A stretch of DNA of 64,000 bases from Geobacillus thermodenitrificans subsp. thermodenitrificans DSM 465 (lineage in GTDB: Bacteria > Bacillota > Bacilli > Bacillales > Anoxybacillaceae), in contig NZ_AYKT01000001.1 of assembly GCF_000496575.1 (NCBI RefSeq), positions 62,001 to 126,000 on the forward strand, in the 5' to 3' direction. This document shows positions 46,179 through 55,088 of the stretch, piece by piece. The notes beneath the pieces are model-generated. The model was given only the letters and a program-made list of their open reading frames with translations. It ran no database searches and was not told the DNA's origin. The position numbers and the translations under genes are program-made. How positions within the stretch are numbered: position 1 is the first letter of the stretch; the number at the start of each line of letters is the position of its first letter.

Positions 46179-46508
46179 CCATTGGTGCCGACGGGCTGTA
46201 GCTGTTAGTTGGACCGCCTCTCAAGCAGCAGGAGGCGGCGTTGCCTGTAGGTCATAGCCATGTTCCCATCAATTTGTTAACAATATATTTTCTATTCATA
46301 CTATTCATATAATGATAATGAGTGGAATTTTTTTAAGTTTCTGCGTCGATTTTAGTGAATAATAGTGCTAAAATAAACAGTGAAAACGTTTATATAGTTA
46401 TTTTGTTGTCCATTCGGGAATAATGGTAGCCAATGGGGACGCGGCGTCTTGATAACCGCTGTCCGCTTGACCCGAGGGACACGAAAATTAGTTGGAGGTT
46501 TTTTCACG
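46179..46508 (+). other. Intergenic control region of odhAB
   Basis: A 330-base region with a CCGCCTC/GAGGCGG hairpin at about 46214-46241 and a strongly AT-rich stretch (46270-46420). TTGTTA with CATACT 17 bases later (about 46277-46305) is a candidate promoter, but alternatives exist. A cre-like site is listed separately. No gene is seen. Confidence 0.5.
46381..46394. promoter_or_regulatory. Candidate cre (CcpA) site upstream of odhA
   Basis: TGAAAACGTTTATA matches the cre consensus TGWAANCGNTNWCA except at one position. Its place 115 bases before odhA fits catabolite repression of a TCA-cycle operon, in the same window as the HPr gene. Confidence 0.6.
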
Positions 46509-49361
46509 ATGGCAAAACAGACGAACTACGCTCAACCGTGGAGCCAGTTTTACGGGCCGAACCTCGGCTATGTCATCGAAATGTATGAGCAGTACCTCGA
46601 TGACCCAGACAGCGTCGACCCGGAACTAAAACAACTGTTTGAACAGTGGGGAGCGCCGGTCGTCGAGGAACCGGTTTCTCCTGCGGATCCCGAAGCGACG
46701 CAGACGCATCAAACGTTCCGGCTGCCTGAGACACCAACTGTATTTAGCAAACTTGTCGCCGCCGTCAAACTGGCGGACAGCATTCGCCATTATGGCCATC
46801 TGGCCGCCGATACGAACCCAATCGTTAAAAAGGAGAAAAAGTTGCGCCGTCTCGAACTAGATGAGTATGATTTGACAGAAGAAGATTTAAAGCGCATTCC
46901 GGTCGCATTTCTTTGTCCACATGCGCCGGCGCACGTTAAAAACGGTTGGGATGCCATTTTGCACTTGCGTAAAATCTATACAGATAAAATCGCCTTTGAA
47001 TTCTCGCAAGTACATAATTTAGAGGAAAGGAACTGGCTCATCCAGCAAATCGAGTCTGGAGCGTACTATCCGAGCTTGGCGAACAAAGAGCGGGTCGCTT
47101 TGCTGCGTCGCCTGACGGAAGTAGAGGGGTTTGAAAAGTTCATTCATCGGACATATGTCGGGCAAAAGCGGTTTTCGATTGAGGGTCTTGACTCCATGGT
47201 ACCGCTTCTCGATGAACTTGTCCGTCAAGCGATTGAGCATGAGATTGATGCTGTCAACATCGGCATGGCGCACCGCGGCCGGCTAAACGTGCTCGCCCAT
47301 GTGCTCGGTAAGCCGTATGAAATGATTTTCGCTGAGTTTCAGCATGCAGAAAGCAAAAACTTTATTCCGTCCGAAGGGGCGGTGGCCATCACCTACGGCT
47401 GGACGGGTGACGTGAAATACCATTTGGGAGCGGCGCGCCGTCTGCGCAATAAAAGCGCGCATACGATGCGAATTACGCTCGCCAACAACCCGAGCCATCT
47501 TGAAGTTGTGAATCCGGTCGTGCTCGGCTACACGCGCGCTGCACAAGAAGACCGGACGAAGCCAGGCGTGCCGGAGCAAAAGGTAGACGCCTCGTTTGCC
47601 ATTTTAATTCATGGCGATGCTGCCTTCCCGGGGCAAGGTGTTGTGGCTGAGACGCTCAACTTAAGCCAGTTGCGCGGCTATACGACCGGCGGGGCAATTC
47701 ATATTATCGCCAACAACATGATCGGCTTTACGACGGAAAGTTACGATTCCCGTTCGACAACGTATGCTTCCGATATGGCGAAAGGGTTTGAGGTGCCGAT
47801 TGTGCACGTCAACGCCGATGATCCGGAGGCTTGTTTAGCAGCGGCAAGCTTGGCGTTTGCATATCGCCAGCGATTTAAAAAAGATTTTGTTATCGACTTG
47901 ATCGGTTATCGCCGCTTCGGCCATAACGAGATGGATGAGCCGATGGCGACGAATCCGCTCATGTATAGCATCATTCACCAGCATCCGACCGTGCGGCAGC
48001 TGTATGCGCAAAAATTGATTGATAAGGGCATCATCGCTGAGCGAGAAGTCGAAGAAATGGAGCAGGAAGTGGCCGAACGGTTGAAAATTGCCTATGAGCG
48101 GGTGCCGAAAAACGAAGAGGAACTCGATTTCATTATGGATCCACCGAAACCGGTCGTCGACCGGCTGCCGGAAGTAAAAACAGGTGTGGCAAAAGACGTG
48201 CTTCACCGCATCAATGAGGAGCTACTCGAGTTCCCGGCTGACTTCCATGTCTTTAACAAGCTTGAGCGCATCTTAAAACGACGCAGCAATGTATTTGCGC
48301 AAAACGGCAAAATCGACTGGGCGCATGCGGAAACGTTGGCGTTTGCCACGATTTTGCAAGACGGCGTGCCGATCCGCCTCACCGGCCAAGATTCGCAGCG
48401 CGGCACGTTTGCCCAACGCCATTTAGTGCTGCACGACGTGAAAACTGGAAAAGAGTATGTTCCGCTTCATCATATCAGCGGTGCAAAAGCTTCGTTTGTC
48501 GTTTACAACAGCCCATTGACTGAAGCGGCCGTGCTCGGTTATGAATACGGATACAACGTGTACGCACCGGAAACACTTGTGCTTTGGGAAGCGCAGTTCG
48601 GCGATTTTGCGAATATGGCGCAAGTGATGTTTGACCAGTTTATCTCGTCCGGCCGGGCGAAATGGGGACAAAAATCTGGGCTCGTTATGCTCTTGCCGCA
48701 CGGTTATGAAGGGCAAGGGCCGGAACATTCCAGCGGCCGTATCGAGCGGTTTTTACAGTTGGCGGCAGAAAACAACTGGACGGTCGCCAACTTATCGACG
48801 GCGGCGCAGTATTTCCATATTTTGCGCCGGCAAGCGGCGTTGCTGAAAAAAGAAGAAGTGCGCCCGCTCGTCCTAATGACACCGAAAAGCTTGCTCCGTC
48901 ATCCGCTTGCATCATCCGAAGCTGAAGCGCTTGTTCAAGGTGCATTCTCACCGGTGCTCGAACAGCCAGGATTGGGCGTTGACGCCAGCAAGGTCGAGCG
49001 GATCGTGTTTGGTACTGGCAAACTGATGATTGATTTAGCGGAACAAATCGGCAAAATGGATGGGCTTGATTGGCTGCACGTCGTCCGTGTCGAAGAGCTG
49101 TATCCGTTTCCAGAAGAAGCCGTGCAAGCTATTATCGCCCGCTATCCGAATGTAAAAGAGCTTGTTTGGGTACAAGAGGAACCGAAAAACATGGGCGCTT
49201 GGATGTATATGGAACCGCGCCTGCGAGCCATCGCTCCAGAGGGCGTCGATGTCAGCTATATTGGGCGACGTCGGCGAGCGAGCCCGGCAGAGGGCGATCC
49301 GGTCGTCCATCGGAAAGAACAGGAGCGCATTATCCGCTGTGCATTAACGAAACATGAATGA
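46509..49361 (+). CDS. odhA: 2-oxoglutarate dehydrogenase E1 component
   Basis: A 950-residue thiamine-diphosphate enzyme that decarboxylates 2-oxoglutarate in the TCA cycle. The N-terminal E2-binding segment [20 protein letters not shown] is present. The TPP site is [20 protein letters not shown], preceded by [13 protein letters not shown] and [12 protein letters not shown]. The transketolase-like C-terminal domain includes [23 protein letters not shown] at 46509 has GGAGG upstream; the upstream frame to 46449 has no site. Followed by odhB 32 bases on. Confidence 0.96.
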   Translation: MAKQTNYAQPWSQFYGPNLGYVIEMYEQYLDDPDSVDPELKQLFEQWGAPVVEEPVSPADPEATQTHQTFRLPETPTVFSKLVAAVKLADSIRHYGHLAADTNPIVKKEKKLRRLELDEYDLTEEDLKRIPVAFLCPHAPAHVKNGWDAILHLRKIYTDKIAFEFSQVHNLEERNWLIQQIESGAYYPSLANKERVALLRRLTEVEGFEKFIHRTYVGQKRFSIEGLDSMVPLLDELVRQAIEHEIDAVNIGMAHRGRLNVLAHVLGKPYEMIFAEFQHAESKNFIPSEGAVAITYGWTGDVKYHLGAARRLRNKSAHTMRITLANNPSHLEVVNPVVLGYTRAAQEDRTKPGVPEQKVDASFAILIHGDAAFPGQGVVAETLNLSQLRGYTTGGAIHIIANNMIGFTTESYDSRSTTYASDMAKGFEVPIVHVNADDPEACLAAASLAFAYRQRFKKDFVIDLIGYRRFGHNEMDEPMATNPLMYSIIHQHPTVRQLYAQKLIDKGIIAEREVEEMEQEVAERLKIAYERVPKNEEELDFIMDPPKPVVDRLPEVKTGVAKDVLHRINEELLEFPADFHVFNKLERILKRRSNVFAQNGKIDWAHAETLAFATILQDGVPIRLTGQDSQRGTFAQRHLVLHDVKTGKEYVPLHHISGAKASFVVYNSPLTEAAVLGYEYGYNVYAPETLVLWEAQFGDFANMAQVMFDQFISSGRAKWGQKSGLVMLLPHGYEGQGPEHSSGRIERFLQLAAENNWTVANLSTAAQYFHILRRQAALLKKEEVRPLVLMTPKSLLRHPLASSEAEALVQGAFSPVLEQPGLGVDASKVERIVFGTGKLMIDLAEQIGKMDGLDWLHVVRVEELYPFPEEAVQAIIARYPNVKELVWVQEEPKNMGAWMYMEPRLRAIAPEGVDVSYIGRRRRASPAEGDPVVHRKEQERIIRCALTKHE

Positions 49362-49393
49362 TGACTAACGGAATGTTTGAGGAGGGCATCAAC

Positions 49394-50677
49394 GTGGCTG
49401 AGATCAAAGTCCCAGAACTAGCAGAGTCCATCACCGAAGGTACGATCGCTCAATGGCTGAAAAAGCCGGGCGACTATGTGGAAAAAGGTGAATCGGTTTG
49501 TGAGTTAGAAACAGATAAAGTGAACGTCGAAATTATGGCCGAAGAGTCGGGAGTTTTGCAGCAATTGTTGGCGAACGAAGGTGACACGGTCGCTGTCGGC
49601 CAAGCGATCGCCATTATCGGCGAGGGGGCGGCTTCGGCACCGACTGCTGCTCCGCAGGCTGCGCAGCCAACTGACGAAACACCAACCGTGCCGGCTGACC
49701 GCGCCGAGCAACAAGCACCGCAACCGGTCGCTGTCGCCCAAGCACCGGGCCAACGTCCAGTCGCTTCGCCGGCCGCTCGAAAAATGGCGCGCGAGAAAGG
49801 GATTGATTTGACGCAAGTGCCGACCGTTGATCCGCTTGGACGCGTCCGCAAGCAAGACGTGGCTTCATTTGCCGCTCAACCAGCAGCTGGTTCACAAGCA
49901 GCGCCGCAACCGGCTCCAACGGCTGCGCCGGTTTCTGCGCCAACACAGGCTTCTGCGCCGTCAGCGGAAAGCGGCAAGCTGGTCATCCGTGAAAAAATGT
50001 CGCGCCGCCGGCAAACGATCGCCAAGCGATTGCTTGAAGTTTCGCAATCGACTGCGATGCTGACGACGTTCAATGAAATCGACATGTCAGCCGTTATGGA
50101 ATTGCGCAAGCGGAAAAAAGACAAGTTTTTAGAAGAGCATGACGTCCGCCTTGGCTTTATGTCGTTTTTCGTCAAAGCGACGGTGGCAGCGCTGAAAAAA
50201 TATCCATACGTCAACGCGGAAATTCAAGGCGATGAAATTTTGCTGAAAAAATATTACGACATCGGCGTGGCTGTTTCGACCGATGAAGGGCTTGTTGTCC
50301 CAGTTGTGCGTGACTGTGACCGGAAAAACTTCGCTGAAATTGAGCGAGACATCGCTGAATTAGCGGCGAAAGCGCGCAGCAACAAACTGTCGCTTGCCGA
50401 TTTGCAAGGCGGTACGTTTACAATCACCAACGGTGGTGTATTCGGCTCGCTTCTTTCGACTCCGCTCTTGAACGGGCCGCAAGTTGGTATTTTAGGGATG
50501 CATTCGATCAAACTGCGTCCGGTAGCTATTGATGAGGAGCGGATTGAAAACCGGCCGATGATGTATGTCGCTCTGTCGTACGATCACCGCATCATTGATG
50601 GCAAAGAAGCAGTTGGGTTCTTAAAAACAGTGAAAGACTTGATCGAAAATCCAGAAGATTTATTGCTTGAAAGTTAA
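49394..50677 (+). CDS. odhB: 2-oxoglutarate dehydrogenase E2 (dihydrolipoyl succinyltransferase)
   Basis: A 427-residue acyltransferase. The lipoyl domain has the lipoylated Lys in [12 protein letters not shown] (about residue 43). Ala/Pro-rich linkers flank the peripheral-subunit-binding domain [20 protein letters not shown]. The catalytic domain carries the His and Asp in [19 protein letters not shown] choose GTG 49394 because GGAGGG precedes it and [12 protein letters not shown] is the usual start; an in-frame ATG at 49358 is longer. A hairpin terminator follows. Confidence 0.95.
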   Translation: MAEIKVPELAESITEGTIAQWLKKPGDYVEKGESVCELETDKVNVEIMAEESGVLQQLLANEGDTVAVGQAIAIIGEGAASAPTAAPQAAQPTDETPTVPADRAEQQAPQPVAVAQAPGQRPVASPAARKMAREKGIDLTQVPTVDPLGRVRKQDVASFAAQPAAGSQAAPQPAPTAAPVSAPTQASAPSAESGKLVIREKMSRRRQTIAKRLLEVSQSTAMLTTFNEIDMSAVMELRKRKKDKFLEEHDVRLGFMSFFVKATVAALKKYPYVNAEIQGDEILLKKYYDIGVAVSTDEGLVVPVVRDCDRKNFAEIERDIAELAAKARSNKLSLADLQGGTFTITNGGVFGSLLSTPLLNGPQVGILGMHSIKLRPVAIDEERIENRPMMYVALSYDHRIIDGKEAVGFLKTVKDLIENPEDLLLES

Positions 50678-50687
50678 TGCGGAAAAA

Positions 50688-50717
50688 GGAGCCTGCAGCA
50701 TGCAGGCTCCACGTTTT
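50688..50717 (+). terminator. Terminator of odhAB
   Basis: GGAGCCTGCA and TGCAGGCTCC form a perfect ten-base-pair stem with a three-base loop, then CGTTTTTT. Confidence 0.9.
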
Positions 50718-50795
50718 TTATCGTCTAAATGGCACGTTGTACCGAATGAACTTTCCTGTTTTACGGAAAACTACCGTCAAAAAGGAGAGAAGCAT

Positions 50796-51017
50796 ATGCC
50801 AGAGCGTGGACGAAACGACCACCCGCACGAGTTTCACCAAGATGGTGCCCGCGAAAGCATCATCAATGATGCGACTGCCGATGGTGCCAAGGCAATCGGG
50901 GTGCGAAGTGATGCAGACCCTCTGCGGGAGGCCAACCTTGGTCCGTTCCATGTTGACCACCTTGAAGTGGAAGAAGGAATGAAGCGATTTCGGGCGTTAA
51001 TGGAAGGGAAAAAGTGA
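50796..51017 (+). CDS. Small hydrophilic protein, 73 residues, unknown function
   Basis: Reads MPERGRNDHPHEFHQDGARE, then SIINDATADGAKAIGVRSDA and ends MKRFRALMEGKK. It is charged, without hydrophobic segments, and I recognise no family. AAAGGAGAG precedes the ATG at 50796 at good spacing, and a strong terminator overlaps its end, so it looks like a genuine monocistronic gene. Confidence 0.68.
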   Translation: MPERGRNDHPHEFHQDGARESIINDATADGAKAIGVRSDADPLREANLGPFHVDHLEVEEGMKRFRALMEGKK

Positions 51018-51040
51018 TTCGCTAGGCGAATCGCTTTTTT
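51008..51040 (+). terminator. Terminator of the 73-residue gene
   Basis: AGTGATTCGC and GCGAATCGCT arms around TAG, followed by TTTTTT. Confidence 0.92.
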
Positions 51041-51122
51041 CATGAATCAGTCAAGAAGGAAAATGGCGAACAAACGCGAATACTGTTATTTGTTATGACT
51101 ATTTTTCCGGGGGGATTATATA

Positions 51123-51908
51123 ATGGAGTTCGGATTGGCGGGAAAAACGGCGCTTGTCGCTGCATCGAGCCAAGGGCTTGGCAAAGCGATTGCCCGAGCG
51201 CTTGTGCTGGAAGGAGCAAACGTGATGATTACAAGCCGAAATGAGGAAAAGCTGCAGGAAGTCGCCGAGGAGCTTAACAGTTTACATAAGGGACGCGTTG
51301 CTTATACGCGCACCGATGTGACGAAAGCGGATGACATCCGCCAACTGGTCGCCAAAACGGTGGAGACGTTTGGAACGATCGATTTACTTGTTAACAACGC
51401 CGGCGGCCCTCCGGCGGGAACGTTCGAAACAATCAGCGACAAAGACTGGCAATATGCGTTCGAGCTCAATTTACTGAGCTATATTCGGTTGATTCGCGAA
51501 GCGTTGCCTTATCTAAAGAAAAAAGGCGGTAAAATTGTCAATATCGCCTCGTCGTCCATCAAAGAGCCTATTCCGGGGCTCATCCTGTCCAATACGTTCC
51601 GTACTGGGATCATCGGGTTGACGAAAACGCTTGCAACGGAGTTCGCGCCTGATAATATTTTGATCAACACAGTCGCACCTGGACGGATTGCTACGGAACG
51701 GGTAGCTTTCTTAGACAAGGTGAACGCTGAAAAGCTCGGCATTACGAAAGAAGAAATGGAAGCGCGCATGAGAAGCGCCATTCCGCTCGGCCGTTACGGA
51801 ACCCCTGAGGAGTTTGCCAACGTTGTCGTCTTTTTGCTGTCAGATGCAAACACGTACGTCACCGGGCAAGCGTTGATCGTAGATGGCGGCATGGTGAAGG
51901 CCATTTAG
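51123..51908 (+). CDS. SDR family protein with divergent active site
   Basis: A 261-residue Rossmann-fold SDR. The N-terminal cofactor motif is divergent, VAASSQGLGKAIARALV (usually TGxxxGxG). NNAGGPPAGT and NIASSSIKEPI are present, but where YxxxK is expected the sequence is SNTFRTGIIGLTK, with neither Tyr nor Lys at the usual spacing. C-terminal VTGQALIVDGGM is normal. It matches the BKR-like SDR subgroup noted for lacking the canonical tetrad. It may be non-catalytic or use other residues. GGGGGG precedes the ATG. Confidence 0.85.
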   Translation: MEFGLAGKTALVAASSQGLGKAIARALVLEGANVMITSRNEEKLQEVAEELNSLHKGRVAYTRTDVTKADDIRQLVAKTVETFGTIDLLVNNAGGPPAGTFETISDKDWQYAFELNLLSYIRLIREALPYLKKKGGKIVNIASSSIKEPIPGLILSNTFRTGIIGLTKTLATEFAPDNILINTVAPGRIATERVAFLDKVNAEKLGITKEEMEARMRSAIPLGRYGTPEEFANVVVFLLSDANTYVTGQALIVDGGMVKAI

Positions 51909-52059
51909 ATGGCTTGTGATTCAAGGTACGACAAGGATTGTTTAAATGTAGAAACTGTTTTGAATCTAGCGTTCTGCCGTTCTTAAGAATCGTTGAGTGG
52001 CAGGAGACGGTTATGTTCGCCAGATGTTTTGGCAAAACGAACAGAAAGGGAGAGACAGC

Positions 52060-52926
52060 ATGAAAACAATCGGATTTATCGGCCTTGGTGTCATGGGGAA
52101 AAGCATGGCGCGTCATTTGTTAAAAGCGGGCTACCCGCTTCTTGTCCATACACGTACGAAGGAAAAGGCGCTCGACTTGCTTGAGGAAGGGGCGGTATGG
52201 AAGGAAACGGTCGCCGACTTGGCGCGGGAAGCGGACGTTGTCATGACAATGGTTGGCTACCCGCACGATGTCGAGCAAGTGTATTTCGGTGAGGGAGGCA
52301 TTTTGGAGCAGGCGCGGCCGGGAACGTATGTCATCGATATGACAACTTCGACACCAACGCTAGCGCAAGCCATTTACGAAGCGGCAAAGCAAAAAGGCAT
52401 TCACGCGTTGGATGCTCCTGTATCTGGTGGTGATATCGGCGCCCGTGAAGGAACGTTGACGATCATGGTCGGCGGCGATGAAGAGGTGTTTTTGGCGTGC
52501 AAACCGATTCTTGAGCATCTCGGCACGAACATCATCCTTCAAGGAAAAGCCGGGGCCGGCCAACATACGAAAATGTGCAACCAAATCGCCATTGCCACCA
52601 ATATGATCGGTGTTTGCGAAGCGATGGCGTATGCGAAAAAGGCAGGGCTCGACCCATTTCGTGTGCTTGAAAGTATCGCCAAAGGAGCGGCAGGCAGTTG
52701 GTCATTAAGTAACTTGGCGCCGCGCATGCTCACCGGTGATTTTGCGCCCGGGTTTTACATTAAACATTTCATTAAGGATATGAAAATTGCGCTTGAAGAA
52801 GCTGAACGCATGAATTTGCCGCTTCCGGGACTAGCGCTCGCCAAATCGATGTACGAAGAGCTGGCGCAAGCAGGTGAGGAAAACAGCGGCACACAGGCGC
52901 TGTACAAGCGCTATGTTGAGAAGTAA
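52060..52926 (+). CDS. ykwC: NAD(P)-dependent oxidoreductase, 3-hydroxyisobutyrate dehydrogenase-like (YkwC)
   Basis: A 288-residue beta-hydroxyacid dehydrogenase. The N-terminal GFIGLGVMGKSMARHLLKAG is the cofactor site, ALDAPVSGGDIGAREGTL is the substrate signature and GAGQHTKMCNQ carries the catalytic Lys. It matches B. subtilis YkwC as I remember it, both in length and in C-terminal GEENSGTQALYK. It oxidises a 3-hydroxyacid of unknown identity. AAAGGGAGAG precedes the ATG; the upstream frame is not coding. Confidence 0.9.
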   Translation: MKTIGFIGLGVMGKSMARHLLKAGYPLLVHTRTKEKALDLLEEGAVWKETVADLAREADVVMTMVGYPHDVEQVYFGEGGILEQARPGTYVIDMTTSTPTLAQAIYEAAKQKGIHALDAPVSGGDIGAREGTLTIMVGGDEEVFLACKPILEHLGTNIILQGKAGAGQHTKMCNQIAIATNMIGVCEAMAYAKKAGLDPFRVLESIAKGAAGSWSLSNLAPRMLTGDFAPGFYIKHFIKDMKIALEEAERMNLPLPGLALAKSMYEELAQAGEENSGTQALYKRYVEK

Positions 52927-52953
52927 GGGGCGGTTTTCGCCCCATTTTTTATG
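52927..52953 (+). terminator. Terminator of ykwC
   Basis: GGGGCG and CGCCCC around GTTTT, followed by ATTTTTT. Confidence 0.88.
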
Positions 52954-52976
52954 CTAAATATATTTATCAAAAAATA

Positions 52977-53005
52977 TTGAATATTAATTCTTATCGAGGT
53001 ATAGT
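52977..53005 (+). promoter_or_regulatory. SigA promoter of the acyl-CoA cluster
   Basis: TTGAAT (52977-52982), a 17-base spacer and TATAGT (53000-53005), about 50 bases before the acyl-CoA dehydrogenase start. Confidence 0.85.
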
Positions 53006-53020
53006 AGAAGTAAGAGGAAC

Positions 53021-53038
53021 ATACTAACCGGTTGGTAT
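53021..53038. promoter_or_regulatory. Operator-like palindrome in the acyl-CoA cluster leader
   Basis: ATACTAACCGGTTGGTAT, an 18-base inverted repeat matching at 16 of 18 positions, sits just past the expected transcription start. The TetR protein encoded in this cluster at 56805 is the likely binder. Confidence 0.7.
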
Positions 53039-53053
53039 AAAGGGGGGGAGGGC

Positions 53054-54262
53054 ATGGACTTTTCCTATTCGCCGAAAGTCCAAGAGCTGATTAGAAAATT
53101 AAGCGCTTTCATGGAGGAGTATATTTATCCGAACGAAAAAGTGTACGAGGAGCAGCTGAATGCACAAGAGTCGAGATGGTCAGGCGTGCCACCGATCATC
53201 GAAGAGCTAAAGGAAAAAGCCAAAAAAGAAGGGCTTTGGAATTTGTTTTTGCCGGACAGCGAGTACGGAGCCGGCTTAACGAACGTCGAGTACGCCCCGC
53301 TTTGCGAAATTATGGGCCGTTCCCTTATCGCTCCGGAAGTGTTCAACTGCAATGCGCCGGATACAGGCAACATGGAAGTGCTTGTCCGCTACGGTAGCGA
53401 GGAGCAAAAACAAAAATGGCTCGTTCCGCTCTTAAACGGGGAAATCCGCTCGTGCTTCTCAATGACCGAGCCGGATGTGGCGTCAAGCGATGCGACGAAT
53501 ATTCGTGCGTCGATCATCCGTGACGGTGACGAATATGTCATTACCGGACGGAAATGGTGGTCGTCCGGCGCCGGTGACCCGCGCTGCAAAGTGGCCATCG
53601 TCATGGGCAAAACGAACCCGGACGCCCCAAAACATGAACAGCAGTCGATGATCATCGTTCCACTCGATACACCAGGTGTGAAAATCGAACGGATGTTGCC
53701 GGTGTTTGGCTTTGATCATGCGCCGCACGGACATGCGGAGATTACATATGATCACGTGCGGGTGCCGAAAGAAAACATCATTTGGGGGGAAGGAAAAGGG
53801 TTCGCTATCGCCCAAGGAAGGCTCGGTCCAGGACGGATTCACCATTGCATGCGCCTCATTGGTGCGGCGGAACGAGCGCTTGAGCTCATGTGCCGGCGTG
53901 TGCAGTCGCGGGTAGCGTTCGGCAAGCCGCTCGCTGAGCATGGCGTGATCCGCGATTGGATCGCCCAGTCGCGCATCGAGATTGAGCAGGCGCGCCTGTT
54001 GACAATGAAAGCAGCGTACATGATGGATACAGTCGGTAACAAGGTTGCGCGTAAAGAAATTGCCATGATTAAAGTTGTCGCTCCAAATGTCGCCTTAAAA
54101 GTGATTGATCGCGCCATTCAAGCGTTCGGTGCCGCCGGGGTGAGCAACGACTTCCCGCTTGCCGCCATGTGGGCGAACTCGCGCACGCTCCGTCTCGCTG
54201 ATGGGCCAGACGAAGTGCATAAAGAGCAAGTTGCAAAGCTTGAACTGCGTCAATATCAATAG
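53054..54262 (+). CDS. Acyl-CoA dehydrogenase, ACAD10/ACAD11-type
   Basis: A 402-residue flavin acyl-CoA dehydrogenase. Segments such as [53 protein letters not shown] and [13 protein letters not shown], and the C-terminal [11 protein letters not shown], closely resemble the dehydrogenase half of animal ACAD11 as I recall it. In ACAD10/11 and in bacterial LvaC this domain works on 4-phospho-acyl-CoA made by a linked kinase. A kinase gene of the matching type is at 57433. The ATG follows GGGGGGGAGGG. First gene after the promoter and operator. Confidence 0.9.
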   Translation: MDFSYSPKVQELIRKLSAFMEEYIYPNEKVYEEQLNAQESRWSGVPPIIEELKEKAKKEGLWNLFLPDSEYGAGLTNVEYAPLCEIMGRSLIAPEVFNCNAPDTGNMEVLVRYGSEEQKQKWLVPLLNGEIRSCFSMTEPDVASSDATNIRASIIRDGDEYVITGRKWWSSGAGDPRCKVAIVMGKTNPDAPKHEQQSMIIVPLDTPGVKIERMLPVFGFDHAPHGHAEITYDHVRVPKENIIWGEGKGFAIAQGRLGPGRIHHCMRLIGAAERALELMCRRVQSRVAFGKPLAEHGVIRDWIAQSRIEIEQARLLTMKAAYMMDTVGNKVARKEIAMIKVVAPNVALKVIDRAIQAFGAAGVSNDFPLAAMWANSRTLRLADGPDEVHKEQVAKLELRQYQ

Positions 54263-54284
54263 CATGGGGGAGGAAGTGGCGTTC

Positions 54285-55067
54285 ATGCATGTGCTCGACT
54301 TATTTAAAATTGAAGGAAAAACGGCCATCGTCACCGGTGGTGGGCGAGGTCTCGGTGAACAAATCGCCATCGGCCTCGCCGAAGCCGGGGCGAACGTCAT
54401 CGTCTGCTCGCGCAAGGTGGAAGCGTGTGAGCAAGTAAAAGAAAAAATTGAACGGCTCGGCGTTCGCTCACTTGCTTTGCCGTGCGATGTAACGAACCCG
54501 GATGACGTAAAAAAGGTCGTCGAAACGACGGAAAAAGAATTTGGCGGCATTGATATTTTGGTCAACAACAGCGGAGCGACATGGGGGGCGCCGGTTGAGG
54601 AGATGCCGCTTGAAGCATGGCAAAAGGTAATGAACGTCAACGTCACTGGTACGTTTTTGATGAGCCAAGAGGTCGGCAAAGTGATGATTGCCAAGCAAAC
54701 CGGAGGCGCCATCATCAATATCGCCTCTGTCGCTGGCCTTGGCGGCACGCATCCGGACATTTTAAATACGATTGGCTACAACACAAGCAAAGGGGCAGTC
54801 ATTACGTTTACGCGCGATCTAGCTGCCAAGTGGGGAAAACACGGTATTCGCGTCAATGCGGTCGCACCTGGCTTTTTCCCAACGAAAATGTCGCGTGTCG
54901 TCCTTGAGCGTGTCGGTCAAAAAGTGTTGGAACATACGCCGCTCGGCCGCTTTGGTGGTGAGGATGACTTAAAAGGCGCTGTCTTATTCCTCGCTTCGCC
55001 GGCATCCGCGTTTGTCACCGGCGCGCTCCTCGTCGTTGACGGCGGCAGTCATGCGTCTGGCATTTAA
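54285..55067 (+). CDS. SDR family oxidoreductase
   Basis: A 260-residue classical SDR: VTGGGRGLGEQIAIGLAEAG (cofactor), ILVNNSGATWG, INIASVAGLGG with the catalytic Ser and YNTSKGA with the YxxxK pair, then PGFFPTKMSR. It lies 22 bases after the dehydrogenase. In the lva pathway an SDR reduces the 4-oxo-acyl-CoA to the 4-hydroxy form, a role that would fit here, but this is inference; 3-hydroxyacyl-CoA oxidation is also possible. The ATG at 54285 is the first with an acceptable site (GGGGGAGG). Confidence 0.88.
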   Translation: MHVLDLFKIEGKTAIVTGGGRGLGEQIAIGLAEAGANVIVCSRKVEACEQVKEKIERLGVRSLALPCDVTNPDDVKKVVETTEKEFGGIDILVNNSGATWGAPVEEMPLEAWQKVMNVNVTGTFLMSQEVGKVMIAKQTGGAIINIASVAGLGGTHPDILNTIGYNTSKGAVITFTRDLAAKWGKHGIRVNAVAPGFFPTKMSRVVLERVGQKVLEHTPLGRFGGEDDLKGAVLFLASPASAFVTGALLVVDGGSHASGI

Positions 55068-55088
55068 CGAAAGTAAGGGGGAAAGCAA

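Noticed and set aside
46214-46241. CCGCCTC/GAGGCGG hairpin upstream of odhA as a riboswitch or terminator
   Set aside because: There is no T tract and no aptamer-like sequence; it lies 35 bases after the chemoreceptor terminator and may be incidental.
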